64,000 nt of DNA from Rikenellaceae bacterium (GCA_020859685.1 JAJBVT010000100.1:24217-88216), one strand, 5' to 3'. Counted from the stretch's first letter, positions 44,506-55,049 are shown. The notes: generated by a model from the sequence alone, not told the origin. Program-made: numbers and translations.

Positions 44506-45045
44506 TTAATAACCTTCACCGTCGAACTCGTCTATCTTCTCCTGAAGGATATCCTCGATAGCGTCGCGGTGGAGAACCACACTCCCCGAGCGGGTAAATT
44601 CCAGCAGAACACCTTCCCGGTCGAGCTTATCCCTCAACTCGTCTATCTCCTCGCGCGTGCCGGTCTTCTCCATCACCACGTACGATGGGTTGAACTCTAT
44701 CATACGGGCCATCATACCGCGCGAGAATGCGTCGATGCGGCCGTTGCCGCCGAGGTATTTGGCCGATATCTTGTAAAGGGCTATCTCCTGCGTTATAAGC
44801 TCGTCCGGCGTGTAGTACGACACGTCGATAACGTCGATGATATTGCGTATCTGTTTGGTCACCTTGTCGATTATCTCCTGCGTAGTGAACGCAGAGATAA
44901 CGAACATACTGATACCCTTGATAGAGGATTCGCTTACTTTAAGGCTCTCGATGTTGATTTTACGGCGCAGGTAGCATACCGTAATCCGGTTCAGCACACC
45001 TATCTGGTTCTCGGTGAATGCTATAACTATATATTCCCTGTTCAT
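44506..45045 (-). CDS. ilvN: Acetolactate synthase small subunit
   Basis: The regulatory subunit that confers feedback control by branched-chain amino acids. The 179-aa protein begins with an ACT domain (IVIAFTENQIGVLNRITVCYLRR) and continues with the conserved KYLGGNGRIDAFSRGMMARMIEF and a C-terminal SGSVVLHRD segment. It starts 12 bp after ilvB. Confidence 0.94.
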   Translation of the reverse strand: MNREYIVIAFTENQIGVLNRITVCYLRRKINIESLKVSESSIKGISMFVISAFTTQEIIDKVTKQIRNIIDVIDVSYYTPDELITQEIALYKISAKYLGGNGRIDAFSRGMMARMIEFNPSYVVMEKTGTREEIDELRDKLDREGVLLEFTRSGSVVLHRDAIEDILQEKIDEFDGEGY

Positions 45046-45057
45046 ACCTTCGCTCCC

Positions 45058-46758
45058 CTATTCGTTATAGATCGATTCGTCCAGCGCGGCGCCCGCGGGC
45101 ACCATCGGGAATACGTTCTCCTCGCTGCGGACCACCACCTCGAGCAGGTAGGACCCTTCGGCGGCGACCAGTTCGCCGACCGCGTCGCCGAGCTCGTCCG
45201 GCGAACTGACGCTGCGCCCCGGAATGCCGTAAGCGTCCGCTATCCTGATAAAATCCGGGTTCTCCAGCTCGGTGAACGAATAACGCCTGTCGAAGAACAA
45301 CTGCTGCCACTGGCGCACCATCCCGAGGTACGAGTTGTTGAGTATGACCATCTTTACCCCTATGCGGTTCTGCATGATAGTGCCCAGTTCCTGCATCGTC
45401 ATCTGGAATCCGCCGTCGCCCATCACGGCGAATACCTGCCGCTCGGGAACTCCCATTTTGGCACCGATGGCCGCCGGAAGCCCGAAGCCCATCGTTCCGA
45501 GACCGCCCGAAGTGATAAAACTTCGGTTTCGGCCGAAGCGGGAATAGCGGGCGCTGAACATCTGGTTCTGCCCCACGTCGGTAACAATCACCGCATCGCT
45601 CCCGGCCTGCTCGGTAAGTGCGCTGACGGCCTGCGCCATAGATATATATTTACCTTTCGGGTCGACAGTTTTGGCCACTACCCTCTCCTGCTCCTTCAGC
45701 CTATATTCGGCCGCCGTTGCCAGCCACTCGGCCCGGTCGATATATTTTAGCCCCACCTTCATCGCCTCGAGCGCATCCTTGGCGTCGGCGTGCAGCGGCA
45801 GGTCGCACCTGAGGTTCTTGCCCAGCTCGGCGTGGTCTATATCTATATGGATTATTTTGGCGTTAGGGGCGTATCCCTTTACGGCTCCCGTCACCCGGTC
45901 GCTGAAACGCATACCTACGGCAATCAGCAGGTCGCTTTTTTGTGTCAGCTTATTTGCCGGAATATGGCCGTGCATCCCGATATTACCCACATAAAGCGGG
46001 TGAGAGGTACAAACGGACGAGATGCCCATTATGGTAGTCGCCATGGGCACGTTGCCGATTTCGGCGAACTCCGCCAGCGCCTTCTCCGCCCCGGCGAGAG
46101 TCACACCCTGCCCGGCGAGTATCAGCGGCCGCTGCGCCGCGTTGACCATCTCCACAATCCGCGCGACCTTTTGGGTATCGAGCACCGGTTTGGGCGAGTA
46201 ACTGCGCAGACCCGGACAGGGTTTGTATGCGAAATCCACATCTTCCACCTGCGCGTTTTTGGTGATATCTATCACCACCGGGCCGGGCCTGCCCGACCGG
46301 GCGATATAGAACCCCTTGGCGATGGCCGGAGCTATCTCCGATGCCGAGGTTACCTGATAGTTCCATTTGGTGACCGGCATGGTCATACTTATAATGTCGG
46401 CCTCCTGAAATGCGTCGGTCCCGAGCATCGTGGAGGGCACCTGACCGGTAATGCAGACCAGCGGCGTGGAGTCGAGCATCGCGTCGGCGATGCCCGTCAG
46501 CAGGTTGGTTGCGCCCGGACCGGAGGTGGCGATGCAGACACCCGCCTTACCCGTGGCCCGGGCATAGCCCTGCGCGGCATGCACCGCACCCTGCTCGTGG
46601 CGCGTAAGTATGTGGTTTATCCTGTCGCGGTAGTCGTACAGGTGGTCGTAAATCGGTATCACCTGCCCTCCAGGGTAGCCGAACATTATGTCCACCTCTT
46701 CTGCTATCAGCGAGAGCAGCAGCGCGTCGGCACCCTTTACCTTCTGTTTCTTTGCCAT
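45058..46758 (-). CDS. ilvB: Acetolactate synthase large subunit
   Basis: A ThDP- and FAD-dependent catalytic subunit joining pyruvate to pyruvate or 2-oxobutyrate. The 566-aa protein has the catalytic Glu in LTRHEQGAVHAAQGYARA, the FAD region GVTLAGAEKAL, and the ThDP motif GDGGFQMTMQELGTIMQN ending in ILNN. It lies 12 bp upstream of ilvN. The 244-bp gap to ilvD upstream shows no terminator and may hold a second promoter. Confidence 0.96.
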   Translation of the reverse strand: MAKKQKVKGADALLLSLIAEEVDIMFGYPGGQVIPIYDHLYDYRDRINHILTRHEQGAVHAAQGYARATGKAGVCIATSGPGATNLLTGIADAMLDSTPLVCITGQVPSTMLGTDAFQEADIISMTMPVTKWNYQVTSASEIAPAIAKGFYIARSGRPGPVVIDITKNAQVEDVDFAYKPCPGLRSYSPKPVLDTQKVARIVEMVNAAQRPLILAGQGVTLAGAEKALAEFAEIGNVPMATTIMGISSVCTSHPLYVGNIGMHGHIPANKLTQKSDLLIAVGMRFSDRVTGAVKGYAPNAKIIHIDIDHAELGKNLRCDLPLHADAKDALEAMKVGLKYIDRAEWLATAAEYRLKEQERVVAKTVDPKGKYISMAQAVSALTEQAGSDAVIVTDVGQNQMFSARYSRFGRNRSFITSGGLGTMGFGLPAAIGAKMGVPERQVFAVMGDGGFQMTMQELGTIMQNRIGVKMVILNNSYLGMVRQWQQLFFDRRYSFTELENPDFIRIADAYGIPGRSVSSPDELGDAVGELVAAEGSYLLEVVVRSEENVFPMVPAGAALDESIYNE

Positions 46759-47002
46759 CTAATGTCGCTTTAATCAGCCTCGGCCCATGTAGCGGCTCCG
46801 GCATTGGCGGACAGCCCTGTGCCGTCCCGTTTATTTTATCGTTTTCTGTATACCAATTTCCTGTCCTATCGCCGTCCGTAAAATTTTGAAATGATTTCAC
46901 GCCGTCCGGTTCGCCATTTCCTAAAATCACCGTCGGGCTTGAAAATCGGTCGTACATCCGCTATGGTTTACAAGTCCGTAGACCACCCGACCGGCGGAGA
47001 CT

Positions 47003-48826
47003 TCACTCTATTACCCTCACTCCGCCGAGGTCCGCCGAGGCCACCAGCGTGGCATAAGCCTTCAGCGCCTTGCTGATGACCCGGTCACGGCCCTGCGGCA
47101 CGTATGCCGTCACTTCCGCCCGCCGGGCATCGAGTTCTTCGTCGGTAAGCGATACGTCTATTTTGCGTTCGGGTATGTTTATCACTATCCGGTCACCGTC
47201 CCTGAGCAAGGCAATCTCGCCGCCCGCGGCCGCCTCCGGCGAGACGTGGCCGATGGATAGCCCGGAGGTTCCACCCGAAAAGCGGCCGTCGGTTATAAGC
47301 GCGCACTCCCGGTCTATTTTCACGCTCTTCAGGTAAGAGGTCGGGTAGAGCATCTCCTGCATCCCGGGCCCGCCCTTCGGACCTTCGTAGCGGATAATCA
47401 CCACGTCGCCCTTCTGCACCCGCCCGCCCAGAATCCCGGCACACGCCTGGGCCGTGGCTTCGGACACCCGGGCCGTTCCCTCGAAGCGGGGTGTGGGCTC
47501 GTCCACACCGGCCGTCTTTACGATACACCCTTTGCGGGCGATATTGCCGAAAAGCACCGCGATGCCGCCGTCCCGCAGATGGGGATGGTCCGTGTCGCGG
47601 ATACAACCCTGTTCGCGGTCGGTATCGTGATTGTCGTAATATTCGCTCTGGGAAGCCAGCCGCAGGTTGAACTTCCCGGCCGGGGCTGCCAGCGTCCTGC
47701 GAGCCGCCTCTATGGTAACCTTTTCACTAAGTATATCGTTCTCGTCGATGGCATCGCCGAGAGTCGGGTAATCGATCCGCCCCACCGTGTCGTCTATCAG
47801 GCCGCCCCTGCGCAGTTCCCCCATTATGGAGAGAATCCCGCCCGCGCGGTTCACGTCCTGAATATGGTAGTGGTAATTCGGTGCAACCTTACAAACCACC
47901 GGCACCCGGCGCGAGAGCATATCTATATCGGCCATCGTGAAATCTACCCCCGCCTCGTAGGCTATCGCCAACAGGTGCAAAACTGTGTTGGACGAACCGC
48001 CCATCGCGATATCGAGCGACATGGCGTTCAGGAACGCCTCACGAGTGGCGATGGAGCGCGGCAGGACCGAATCGTCGTCCTCGAAATAGTGCCTGCGGGC
48101 GTTCTCCACTATTATACGGGCCGCTTTTTTAAATAACTCCTCCCTTTCCGTATGGGTGGCCACCACCGTACCGTTGCCCGGCAGGGCCAGACCCAGCGCC
48201 TCGGCGAGGCAGTTCATCGAGTTCGCCGTGAACATTCCCGAACAGCTTCCGCACGTCGGGCATGCTCCCCGTTCGAGTGCCGCAAGCTCCTCCTCGGGGA
48301 AACTGTCGTCCGCCCCCTTTACCATCACGTCTATCAGGTCATGGTCCCGGCCGTTGATCCGTCCGGCCTCCATAGGGCCGCCGGAGACGAAAACAGCTGG
48401 TATATTCAGCCGCATGGCGGCCATAAGCATCCCGGGGGTGACCTTGTCGCAGTTGGAAATGCAGACCATCGCATCGGCCTTATGGGCATTGCACATATAC
48501 TCCACGCTGTCGGCGATTATCTCGCGCGAGGGAAGCGAATAGAGCATACCGTCGTGACCCATCGCTATACCGTCGTCGATGGCTATGGTATCAAACTCGG
48601 CCGCGAAACAGCCCTGCTCCTCAATCCATGCCTTGACTTTCTGTCCTATCTCGTGAAGGTGTACGTGCCCGGGAACGAATTGCGTGAATGAGTTTACCAC
48701 GGCAATTACCGGCTGACCCATCTGCTCCTCCTTCATGCCGTTGGCACGCCAGAGGCTCCGGGCCCCTGCCATCCGCCGCCCCTCGAGGGTCGTACTGCTT
48801 CTGAGTGGTCTCATTTTTTTATACAT
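47003..48826 (-). CDS. ilvD: Dihydroxy-acid dehydratase
   Basis: Dehydrates dihydroxy-acids to the 2-oxo precursors of valine and isoleucine. The 607-aa protein has the Fe-S cysteines in [12 protein letters not shown] and [18 protein letters not shown], and [14 protein letters not shown] and [12 protein letters not shown] near the C-terminus. ATG 48826 is taken; ATG 48814 (MRPLRSSTT) is equally possible. It is the first gene of the ilv series. Its Fe-S cluster is the likely client of the SufE system present at 17 kb. Confidence 0.96.
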   Translation of the reverse strand: MYKKMRPLRSSTTLEGRRMAGARSLWRANGMKEEQMGQPVIAVVNSFTQFVPGHVHLHEIGQKVKAWIEEQGCFAAEFDTIAIDDGIAMGHDGMLYSLPSREIIADSVEYMCNAHKADAMVCISNCDKVTPGMLMAAMRLNIPAVFVSGGPMEAGRINGRDHDLIDVMVKGADDSFPEEELAALERGACPTCGSCSGMFTANSMNCLAEALGLALPGNGTVVATHTEREELFKKAARIIVENARRHYFEDDDSVLPRSIATREAFLNAMSLDIAMGGSSNTVLHLLAIAYEAGVDFTMADIDMLSRRVPVVCKVAPNYHYHIQDVNRAGGILSIMGELRRGGLIDDTVGRIDYPTLGDAIDENDILSEKVTIEAARRTLAAPAGKFNLRLASQSEYYDNHDTDREQGCIRDTDHPHLRDGGIAVLFGNIARKGCIVKTAGVDEPTPRFEGTARVSEATAQACAGILGGRVQKGDVVIIRYEGPKGGPGMQEMLYPTSYLKSVKIDRECALITDGRFSGGTSGLSIGHVSPEAAAGGEIALLRDGDRIVINIPERKIDVSLTDEELDARRAEVTAYVPQGRDRVISKALKAYATLVASADLGGVRVIE

Positions 48827-49196
48827 TTAAATAATATAACTTTGCCCGGGTGTGGTTAAGGTTCACTTGTTTCGCACCCGCTCGTTGTTACAGCGCTCAT
48901 ACCGGGTAAAACAGGCGTTACATAATCGCAATGAAGACTCCGGCTTGGTATTCAGCGTTGCAATTTATCGAAAGCCTTTGACCGGCAGGTTTAAAAGCCG
49001 CAGGTTTTTACGATGCCGTTTACCCGGATTTAAGACTTATTAAGCAGGCTTACAGATACTTAACCCCGCAGCAAACACTAAGACAAAATTACAATATAAC
49101 TAATTGTTAAATTTTGATTGCAAGTTAGTTATTTTTCACAAAAAGAGATAATAAAAATATCCGGGCTAAAGTCCGGGAGGTAAAAACCAAATATAT
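48827..49196. other. Divergent ilvD/nadC control region
   Basis: This 370-bp gap must hold divergent promoters for ilvD and nadC. On the plus strand TAACTTTG (48837-48844) fits the -7 consensus but has no -33 partner and lies far from nadC. Before nadC there is an AT-rich stretch and a GGGAGG word about 16 bases ahead of the ATG, a rare Shine-Dalgarno-like feature in this window. I find no leader peptide with runs of branched-chain codons and no T-box, so attenuation of the ilv cluster is not supported here. Confidence 0.4.
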
Positions 49197-50054
49197 ATGA
49201 AACCGGAATACACACCTTATGTAGAGGAGCTTATCGAACTGGCGATTAAAGAGGACATTGGAGACGGTGACCATACATCGCTCGCCTCAATTCCCGCAGA
49301 CGCACAGGGCCGGATACAACTGCTCGTAAAGCAAGACGGGATTATCGCCGGGGTCGAAGTGGCGGAGATGGTGTTTCGCAGGCTCGACCCCGAGGTACGC
49401 TTCGAGCAGAAAATAGCGGACGGAACTTCCGTGCGAAAAGGGGACATAGCTTTTTTCGTCTCGGGCCGTATAATCACTCTCCTGCAAGCCGAACGCATCG
49501 TGCTCAACATTATGCAGCGTATGAGCGGAGTAGCGACCCAGACCTCCTACTACGTCGAAAGGCTCTCGGGCCTTAAAACACAGGTAATCGACACCCGCAA
49601 GACAACACCCGGGATGCGCGTTCTGGACAAAATGGCCGTGAGGCTCGGCGGCGGCGGTAACCACCGCATCGGCCTGTTCGATATGATACTACTGAAAGAC
49701 AACCATATAGATTTTGCCGGTGGAATAACGGCGGCGGTGAACGGGGTAAAGAACTACCTTGCCGCACGCGGTAAGGAACTGCCCATCGAAGTGGAAGTCC
49801 GAACGCTCGAAGATATAGACGAAGCACTCGCAGTGGGTGGCGTGGACCGCATAATGCTCGACAACTTCGATGTGGAGACCACCCGGAGGGCCGTGGAAAA
49901 AATAGCCGGACGCACCGAAATAGAGTCTTCGGGCGGTATCACGTTCGACACCCTGCGCGACTATGCCGAGTGCGGAGTCGACTTTATATCGGTGGGCGCC
50001 CTGACCCACCAGATTAAGAGCCTCGATATGAGCCTTAAGGCAGTGGAAGATTAG
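49197..50054 (+). CDS. nadC: Nicotinate-nucleotide pyrophosphorylase (carboxylating)
   Basis: Converts quinolinate and PRPP to nicotinate mononucleotide in NAD synthesis. The 285-aa protein has the N-terminal EDIGDGDHTS, the IDTRKTTPGMRVLDKMAVRLGGGGNHRIGLFD core with phosphate-binding residues, and the C-terminal ESSGGITFDTLRDYAECGVDFISVGALTH barrel strands. It complements nadB at 33-35 kb. The peptidase gene follows after 22 bp. Confidence 0.96.
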   Translation: MKPEYTPYVEELIELAIKEDIGDGDHTSLASIPADAQGRIQLLVKQDGIIAGVEVAEMVFRRLDPEVRFEQKIADGTSVRKGDIAFFVSGRIITLLQAERIVLNIMQRMSGVATQTSYYVERLSGLKTQVIDTRKTTPGMRVLDKMAVRLGGGGNHRIGLFDMILLKDNHIDFAGGITAAVNGVKNYLAARGKELPIEVEVRTLEDIDEALAVGGVDRIMLDNFDVETTRRAVEKIAGRTEIESSGGITFDTLRDYAECGVDFISVGALTHQIKSLDMSLKAVED

Positions 50055-50076
50055 GCATAATCTATTGAATAGACTT

Positions 50077-52230
50077 ATGAAAAACTTCAGGTTGATAACG
50101 TTGGCCCTGATGATATTTGCCGCGCAGGGCGTGCCGGGCCAAAATATGTTCGACTATTCGGACTTCAGGGCCGGGAGGTTTACTCCGAAAAACGTGCACG
50201 GTATCCGCTCTATGGCCGATGGGGAACATTACACGGTGCTGGACGGGAACAGGATTATTAAATATTCATACAAGACCGGTGAGATGGTCTCGGTCGTCTT
50301 GGATTTTAATGACCTTACGGACGAAGCGGTGGAGGACTACACATTCTCGCCGGACGAGACCAAGGTTCTTATAACAACGGAGGTTGTACCCATATACCGC
50401 CATTCTTTCACGGCAGTTTATTACCTATGCGATTTGGCGGGCGGGACGGTTGTTCGACTGACCGACCACCCGATTCGGGACGCTTCTTTCCTATCGCAGG
50501 ACGGGCGGCGAATCGGATTCGTCCGCGACAACGACCTCTATTATTGCGAGGTGGCTGACGATGGGGAGAAGGTCGATATAGTCCGTCTGACATCCGACGG
50601 CGAATACAACCGTATTATCAACGGCCATACCGACTGGGTATACGAAGAGGAGTTCGGTTTCACGAAGGCATTCGACATTTCGTCCGACGGGCGGTATCTG
50701 GCATATCTGCGGTTCGACGAGACGGAGGTGCCCGAGTTCTATATAAGCTGCTTTACGGAAGGTCTCTACCCGAGGCCGCTCTCATTTAAATATCCGAAAG
50801 CGGGCGAAAAGAACTCGGTCGTCACCTTACATACGATAGACCTTACGGACCCGACCCATACCCCGCAGCAGATAGATACCGGCCCGGATACCGACCAATA
50901 CATCCCCCATATCGGGTGGGACCCGGAAGGAAGGCTCTATTTCTACCGCCTCAACCGTCTCCAGAACCGTTTCGAACTGCTGTTGTGCCGCGACGGCCGG
51001 ACGCCCGGGGTCATCCATACCGAGTCGGACCGCAGATACGTCGAACGGCCGCACGAAAATACGGTCACCTTCCTTTCGAAAGACCGGTTTATCGTCCAGT
51101 CGGAGCGGAGCGGTTACCGCCACCTCTACCTACACACCATCGACAGAGGGGTTACGGATACCCTTACGCGCGGCAACTGGGAAGTGCTCGATCTGGTGAG
51201 CGTAACCGGCGACCGGGTCTATTACCTATCGAACGAAGGCTCGGCCATTCGAAACAACCTGTACAGCGTAAAGCTCAACGGCAAGGGTAAAACCCGGCTC
51301 ACGGACGAGGAGGGGGTCTGGTCGATATCGCCCTCGCAAGGGTTCCGGTATTTTATCAGCCGATTCTCAAATGTATCTACACCGTTACAGGTACGCTTAC
51401 ACGATGCCAGAGGTAGGGTGCTGCGCGTACTCGAAGACAACGCACAACTCTCCGAGACGCTCCGTAACCGGAGGGTTCCCCGTAAGGAGTTTTTTCGTAT
51501 CACCACCGAGCGCGGCACGGCGCTGAACTGCTATGTGATAAAACCGCTCGATTTCGACCCGGCAAAAAAATACCCTGTGATGATGACCCAATACAGTGGT
51601 CCCGGCTCGCAGTCAGTTCAGGACCGCTGGTCGATGGACTGGACGGATGTATTGGTGCAGGAGGGTTACATCGTTATGTGCGTGGACGGTCGCGGCACAG
51701 GCGGCCGCGGGGCCGATTTTCGCAAAGTTACATACCGGAATCTGGGCGGTCCTGAAGCCGAGGACCAGATATCCGCCGCAAAGTACATTGCAACCCAGCC
51801 CTATGTGGACCCGGACCGTATCGGGATTTACGGCTGGAGCTACGGCGGGTTTATGGCCCTGAACTGCATCCTGAAGGGAAACGACATCTTTAAAATGGCT
51901 ATCGCGGTCGCGCCGGTAACCTCGTGGCGCTACTACGACACCATCTATACCGAGATATATAACGGCCTGCCGGAGGACAACCCGCACGGTTACGACAATA
52001 ACTCGCCGGTGAATTTTGCCGACCGGCTCAAAGGCAGGTTGCTTATTATCCACGGCATGGCCGACGACAACGTCCATTTCCAGAACGCTATGGCGATGAC
52101 CGACGCACTGGTTCGGGCGGGTAAGGACTTCGACCTGATGGTCTACCCCGACGACAATCACGGCATGTACCCCACCGGACGGCACCATGTACGGGAAAAG
52201 ATGATAAACTATACTCTGGAAAATCTCTAA
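50077..52230 (+). CDS. Dipeptidyl peptidase IV, family S9
   Basis: A periplasmic serine peptidase that removes X-Pro dipeptides. From ATG 50077 it has 717 aa with a signal peptide (MKNFRLITLALMIFAAQG); an upstream TTG at 50065 is less likely. An N-terminal beta-propeller carries the YEEEFG motif whose Glu pair anchors the substrate amino group. The hydrolase domain has GWSYGG (Ser588), Asp near 663 in GMADDNVH and His695 in DDNHG. With the DPP11-type enzyme it points to growth on oligopeptides. Confidence 0.95.
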   Translation: MKNFRLITLALMIFAAQGVPGQNMFDYSDFRAGRFTPKNVHGIRSMADGEHYTVLDGNRIIKYSYKTGEMVSVVLDFNDLTDEAVEDYTFSPDETKVLITTEVVPIYRHSFTAVYYLCDLAGGTVVRLTDHPIRDASFLSQDGRRIGFVRDNDLYYCEVADDGEKVDIVRLTSDGEYNRIINGHTDWVYEEEFGFTKAFDISSDGRYLAYLRFDETEVPEFYISCFTEGLYPRPLSFKYPKAGEKNSVVTLHTIDLTDPTHTPQQIDTGPDTDQYIPHIGWDPEGRLYFYRLNRLQNRFELLLCRDGRTPGVIHTESDRRYVERPHENTVTFLSKDRFIVQSERSGYRHLYLHTIDRGVTDTLTRGNWEVLDLVSVTGDRVYYLSNEGSAIRNNLYSVKLNGKGKTRLTDEEGVWSISPSQGFRYFISRFSNVSTPLQVRLHDARGRVLRVLEDNAQLSETLRNRRVPRKEFFRITTERGTALNCYVIKPLDFDPAKKYPVMMTQYSGPGSQSVQDRWSMDWTDVLVQEGYIVMCVDGRGTGGRGADFRKVTYRNLGGPEAEDQISAAKYIATQPYVDPDRIGIYGWSYGGFMALNCILKGNDIFKMAIAVAPVTSWRYYDTIYTEIYNGLPEDNPHGYDNNSPVNFADRLKGRLLIIHGMADDNVHFQNAMAMTDALVRAGKDFDLMVYPDDNHGMYPTGRHHVREKMINYTLENL

Positions 52231-52263
52231 ATTATATATATACTGCTTTAATTCCAGACCGAA

Positions 52264-52300
52264 CAGGGAAGCCCTGCTTTATTTTTGTAGCGCTTCCCTG
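52264..52300 (+). terminator. Hairpin after dipeptidyl peptidase IV
   Basis: CAGGGAAGC (52264-52272) pairs with GCTTCCCTG (52292-52300). An alternative short stem, CAGGG/CCCTG (52264-52276), runs straight into CTTTATTTTTG, which would make a conventional terminator. Confidence 0.5.
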
Positions 52301-52448
52301 GTCGGGCGACTGTTATAAGTTAATGATTATCCTATAATTGTACGGACCGTTATCGGCAGGCTCGGATAAGAATGGTCCACTTTAGGAAAATCTACCCGGT
52401 ATCTTTCGACTGTCCCCGGCCTTGAATTGTCATAAAATGATGCCGGGT

Positions 52449-52479
52449 TTTGATATTATCCCGATTCTGCATACTTTTG
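52449..52479 (+). promoter_or_regulatory. Promoter of the thiamine operon
   Basis: TTTG (52449-52452), a 19-base spacer and TACTTTTG (52472-52479) match the phylum consensus. Transcription would start near 52486, about 35 bases before the riboswitch. Confidence 0.6.
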
Positions 52480-52518
52480 TCGCGGCCTTCGGCGAAGGCT
52501 TGGTTAAATATCGTTTTT

Positions 52519-52600
52519 AAAAGGGGTGCCTTTAATATTTAGGGCTGAGATCATACCCTTGGAACCTGATGCGGGTAATGCCGACGTAGGGAGAGTATGG
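52519..52600 (+). promoter_or_regulatory. TPP riboswitch (THI element)
   Basis: The core matches the TPP riboswitch closely: GGGGTGCC (52523-52530), GGCTGAGAT-ATACCC (52543-52558), GGAACCTGAT (52561-52570), CGGGTAATGCCGACG and GTAGGGAGA. It lies directly before a TonB receptor, PnuT and thiamine pyrophosphokinase. Flanking bases 52513-52526 can pair with 52609-52616 (AAAAGGGG/CCCCTTTT), and 52513-52522 with 52624-52633, just ahead of the receptor ATG at 52638. No T-tailed stem is obvious, which suggests translational rather than terminator control. Confidence 0.95.
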
Positions 52601-52637
52601 AAAGGATTCCCCTTTTTCCGTTCTTTTAAAAACTTTT

Positions 52638-55049
52638 ATGATGAAGAAAACTTTGATTGCCCTTGCCGCACTTGCCGCGGTAGGACAACCCGGCTTTGCC
52701 GCGTCTGTCAGCGGTGCGGAGCAAGCCTCAACAGCCGTATCGCCTGACGGCGGAAACCTTTACGTGCAGGACGACCAGTCGGGCGATAGTATCCGGATGG
52801 TGGAACTGCAAAGCATCCAGGTCGTTTCGACCCGTGCCGGAGCCAAGACCCCGATGGCATATACCGACATCGACCGTACGCAGCTCGGAAAGCTGAATAC
52901 GGGAGTAGATCTGCCGTTCCTGCTGCTGGGCACTCCCTCGGTAATAGCCACTTCCGAAGCCGGTAACGGAATCGGATACACCGCAATTCGCATTCGCGGA
53001 ACGGACGCCTCCCGTATCAACGTAACGGCCAACGGTATCCCGATGAACGACGCCGAGAGCCACAGTGTATTTTGGGTGAATACACCCGACCTGGTCTCCT
53101 CGGTAGACGAGATACAGGTACAGCGAGGTGTTGGTACCTCTACCAACGGCGCCGGGGCCTTCGGCGGAAGTATTAATATGAAAACTCAATCGCTGTCGAT
53201 ACAGCCGTACGCCGAAATATCCGGAAGTTACGGGTCGTACAACACACACCGTGAATCGGTAAATTTCCATACCGGCCTCATAAACGGTAAATGGGCGTTC
53301 AACGCGCGCCTGTCCAATATCGGTTCGGACGGTTACCGCGACAGGGCATCGACCGACCTTAAATCGTACTTCCTGCAAGGCGGGTGGTTCGGCAAAAATA
53401 CCACCGTTAAATTTATTACTTTCGGAGGGAAGGAGATAACGTACCACGCATGGGACGGGGTGACAAAAGCCGAGATGCGCACCCTCGGCAGGCGTTATAA
53501 CCCCTCGGGCGAGATACTTCGATACAACCTCGACAGCGATGGCCGTCCCTATTACGAACCGGATGAGTGGGACTATTCGATGAGCAATACCGGAAAGTTC
53601 TACAAGGACCAGACCGACAATTACAAGCAGTTTAATTACCAGCTCCTCCTGACCCACCGCCTCACCGACAGGTGGAGTATGAACGTTAACTTCCACTTCA
53701 CGGACGGTTACGGCTACTACGAACAGTATAAAAACGACGAAAAAATAGTACGGTACGGGCTTACCACGTTCGAACTTCCGGACAATAACGGCAACCTGTA
53801 TACAGTATCCAATTCCAACCTTGTCCGGCGTAAAATTATGGATAACGTTTTCGGCGGCGGGGTGTTCTCCTTCGACTACTCGTCCAACCGGCTTCAGGCC
53901 GCTATCGGCGGGGCTGCCAACAAATACAGCGGCGACCATTTCGGACAGCTTATGTGGGTTCAGAACTACGGCGGCGATTACACTCTGATGCCCGACCACC
54001 GCTACTATAAGAATAAGGGTGAGAAAACCGACGCAAATATCTACGCCAAAGCCAACTGGAACGTCGCCGGGGGCCTCAGCCTGTACGGCGACTTGCAGTA
54101 CCGCTTTATAAAATACACTATCGAGGGCGAAAATGATAAGTGGGACAAGCAGGCCAACGGCGGCAACGGAGCCATGCAGGAATTGAATGTCAATAATACA
54201 TTCAATTTCTTCAATCCGAAGGTCGGTCTGTTCTATGATATTAACAGCAATTTCGATGTTTATGGCTCGGTGGCCATAACCCATAAGGAGCCTACCCGCA
54301 ACGGCTACACGGATAACGAACCGGGCGAACCGGACCCTACTCACGAACGTCTCATCGACTACGAACTCGGGGCGACTTACAGCAGCGGGATATTCTCCGC
54401 CGGAGTCAACCTCTATTATATGGACTATAAGGACCAGTTTATCCTTACCGGGATGCTGAACCATATCGGAGAGGCCATGCTGACGAACATACCGGACAGC
54501 TATCGTATGGGTATCGAACTGCAAGCCGCGGTCCAGCCGATTCGATGGCTCACCTGGCGGGTCAATGCGACATTCAGCAGAAACAGAATAAAACATTATA
54601 CCGACTATGCCACCAACTGGGATACGGGTGAAGAGATAGACACTTACCTCGGTACTACGAAAATTGCCTTTTCCCCCGAGTTCATGTTCGGCAGTATAGT
54701 CTCCGCATCGTTCGGCGGTTTCAACGCATCGCTCCAGTCCAACTACGTCGGCCGACAATACGTAACCAACTCCGAGAGCAAATGGAAGTATGCCGACGGT
54801 GACGATAACGACCGTATGGCCCTTGCGGCATACTTTGTGAATAACCTCCGGCTGGACTATACTTTCAGCCTGCGGTCCGTTAAATCGCTTACGCTCGGGG
54901 TTACGGTCTATAACCTTTTCAATCAGAAGTATTACAGCAACGGTTACGGCTGGAGCGATTACAAGGGAGCCAATATCAGGGTCAATAACATGTACTATTT
55001 CCCGCAGGCCGGGACGAACGTAATGGGTAACGTTACCCTGCGGTTCTGA
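52638..55049 (+). CDS. TonB-dependent outer-membrane receptor for thiamine
   Basis: An outer-membrane barrel that imports thiamine or its phosphates using TonB energy. The 803-aa protein has a signal peptide (MMKKTLIALAALAAVGQP...), a plug domain with AIRIRGTDASRINVTANGIP and VQRGVGTSTNGAGAFGGSI, and many barrel strands ending in MGNVTLRF. There is no N-terminal carboxypeptidase-like domain, so it is not a SusC type. The substrate is inferred from the TPP riboswitch and downstream genes, a linkage known in Bacteroidota. Confidence 0.92.
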   Translation: MMKKTLIALAALAAVGQPGFAASVSGAEQASTAVSPDGGNLYVQDDQSGDSIRMVELQSIQVVSTRAGAKTPMAYTDIDRTQLGKLNTGVDLPFLLLGTPSVIATSEAGNGIGYTAIRIRGTDASRINVTANGIPMNDAESHSVFWVNTPDLVSSVDEIQVQRGVGTSTNGAGAFGGSINMKTQSLSIQPYAEISGSYGSYNTHRESVNFHTGLINGKWAFNARLSNIGSDGYRDRASTDLKSYFLQGGWFGKNTTVKFITFGGKEITYHAWDGVTKAEMRTLGRRYNPSGEILRYNLDSDGRPYYEPDEWDYSMSNTGKFYKDQTDNYKQFNYQLLLTHRLTDRWSMNVNFHFTDGYGYYEQYKNDEKIVRYGLTTFELPDNNGNLYTVSNSNLVRRKIMDNVFGGGVFSFDYSSNRLQAAIGGAANKYSGDHFGQLMWVQNYGGDYTLMPDHRYYKNKGEKTDANIYAKANWNVAGGLSLYGDLQYRFIKYTIEGENDKWDKQANGGNGAMQELNVNNTFNFFNPKVGLFYDINSNFDVYGSVAITHKEPTRNGYTDNEPGEPDPTHERLIDYELGATYSSGIFSAGVNLYYMDYKDQFILTGMLNHIGEAMLTNIPDSYRMGIELQAAVQPIRWLTWRVNATFSRNRIKHYTDYATNWDTGEEIDTYLGTTKIAFSPEFMFGSIVSASFGGFNASLQSNYVGRQYVTNSESKWKYADGDDNDRMALAAYFVNNLRLDYTFSLRSVKSLTLGVTVYNLFNQKYYSNGYGWSDYKGANIRVNNMYYFPQAGTNVMGNVTLRF

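Noticed and set aside
44452..45750. 432-codon open frame on the plus strand opposite ilvN and ilvB
   Set aside because: It lies antisense to two certain genes, has no family motifs and reflects the GC-rich codon pattern of the real strand.
46547..46957. 136-codon minus-strand frame at the ilvB start
   Set aside because: Most of it overlaps ilvB in another frame, and the part in the gap has no recognisable features or start signal.
48827..49196. Leader-peptide attenuator or T-box for the ilv cluster
   Set aside because: No run of Ile, Leu or Val codons and no T-box sequence or terminator/antiterminator pair was found on the minus strand.
52728..54758. 676-codon open frame on the minus strand opposite the TonB receptor
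   Set aside because: Antisense shadow of a certain gene; composition and lack of motifs do not support coding.
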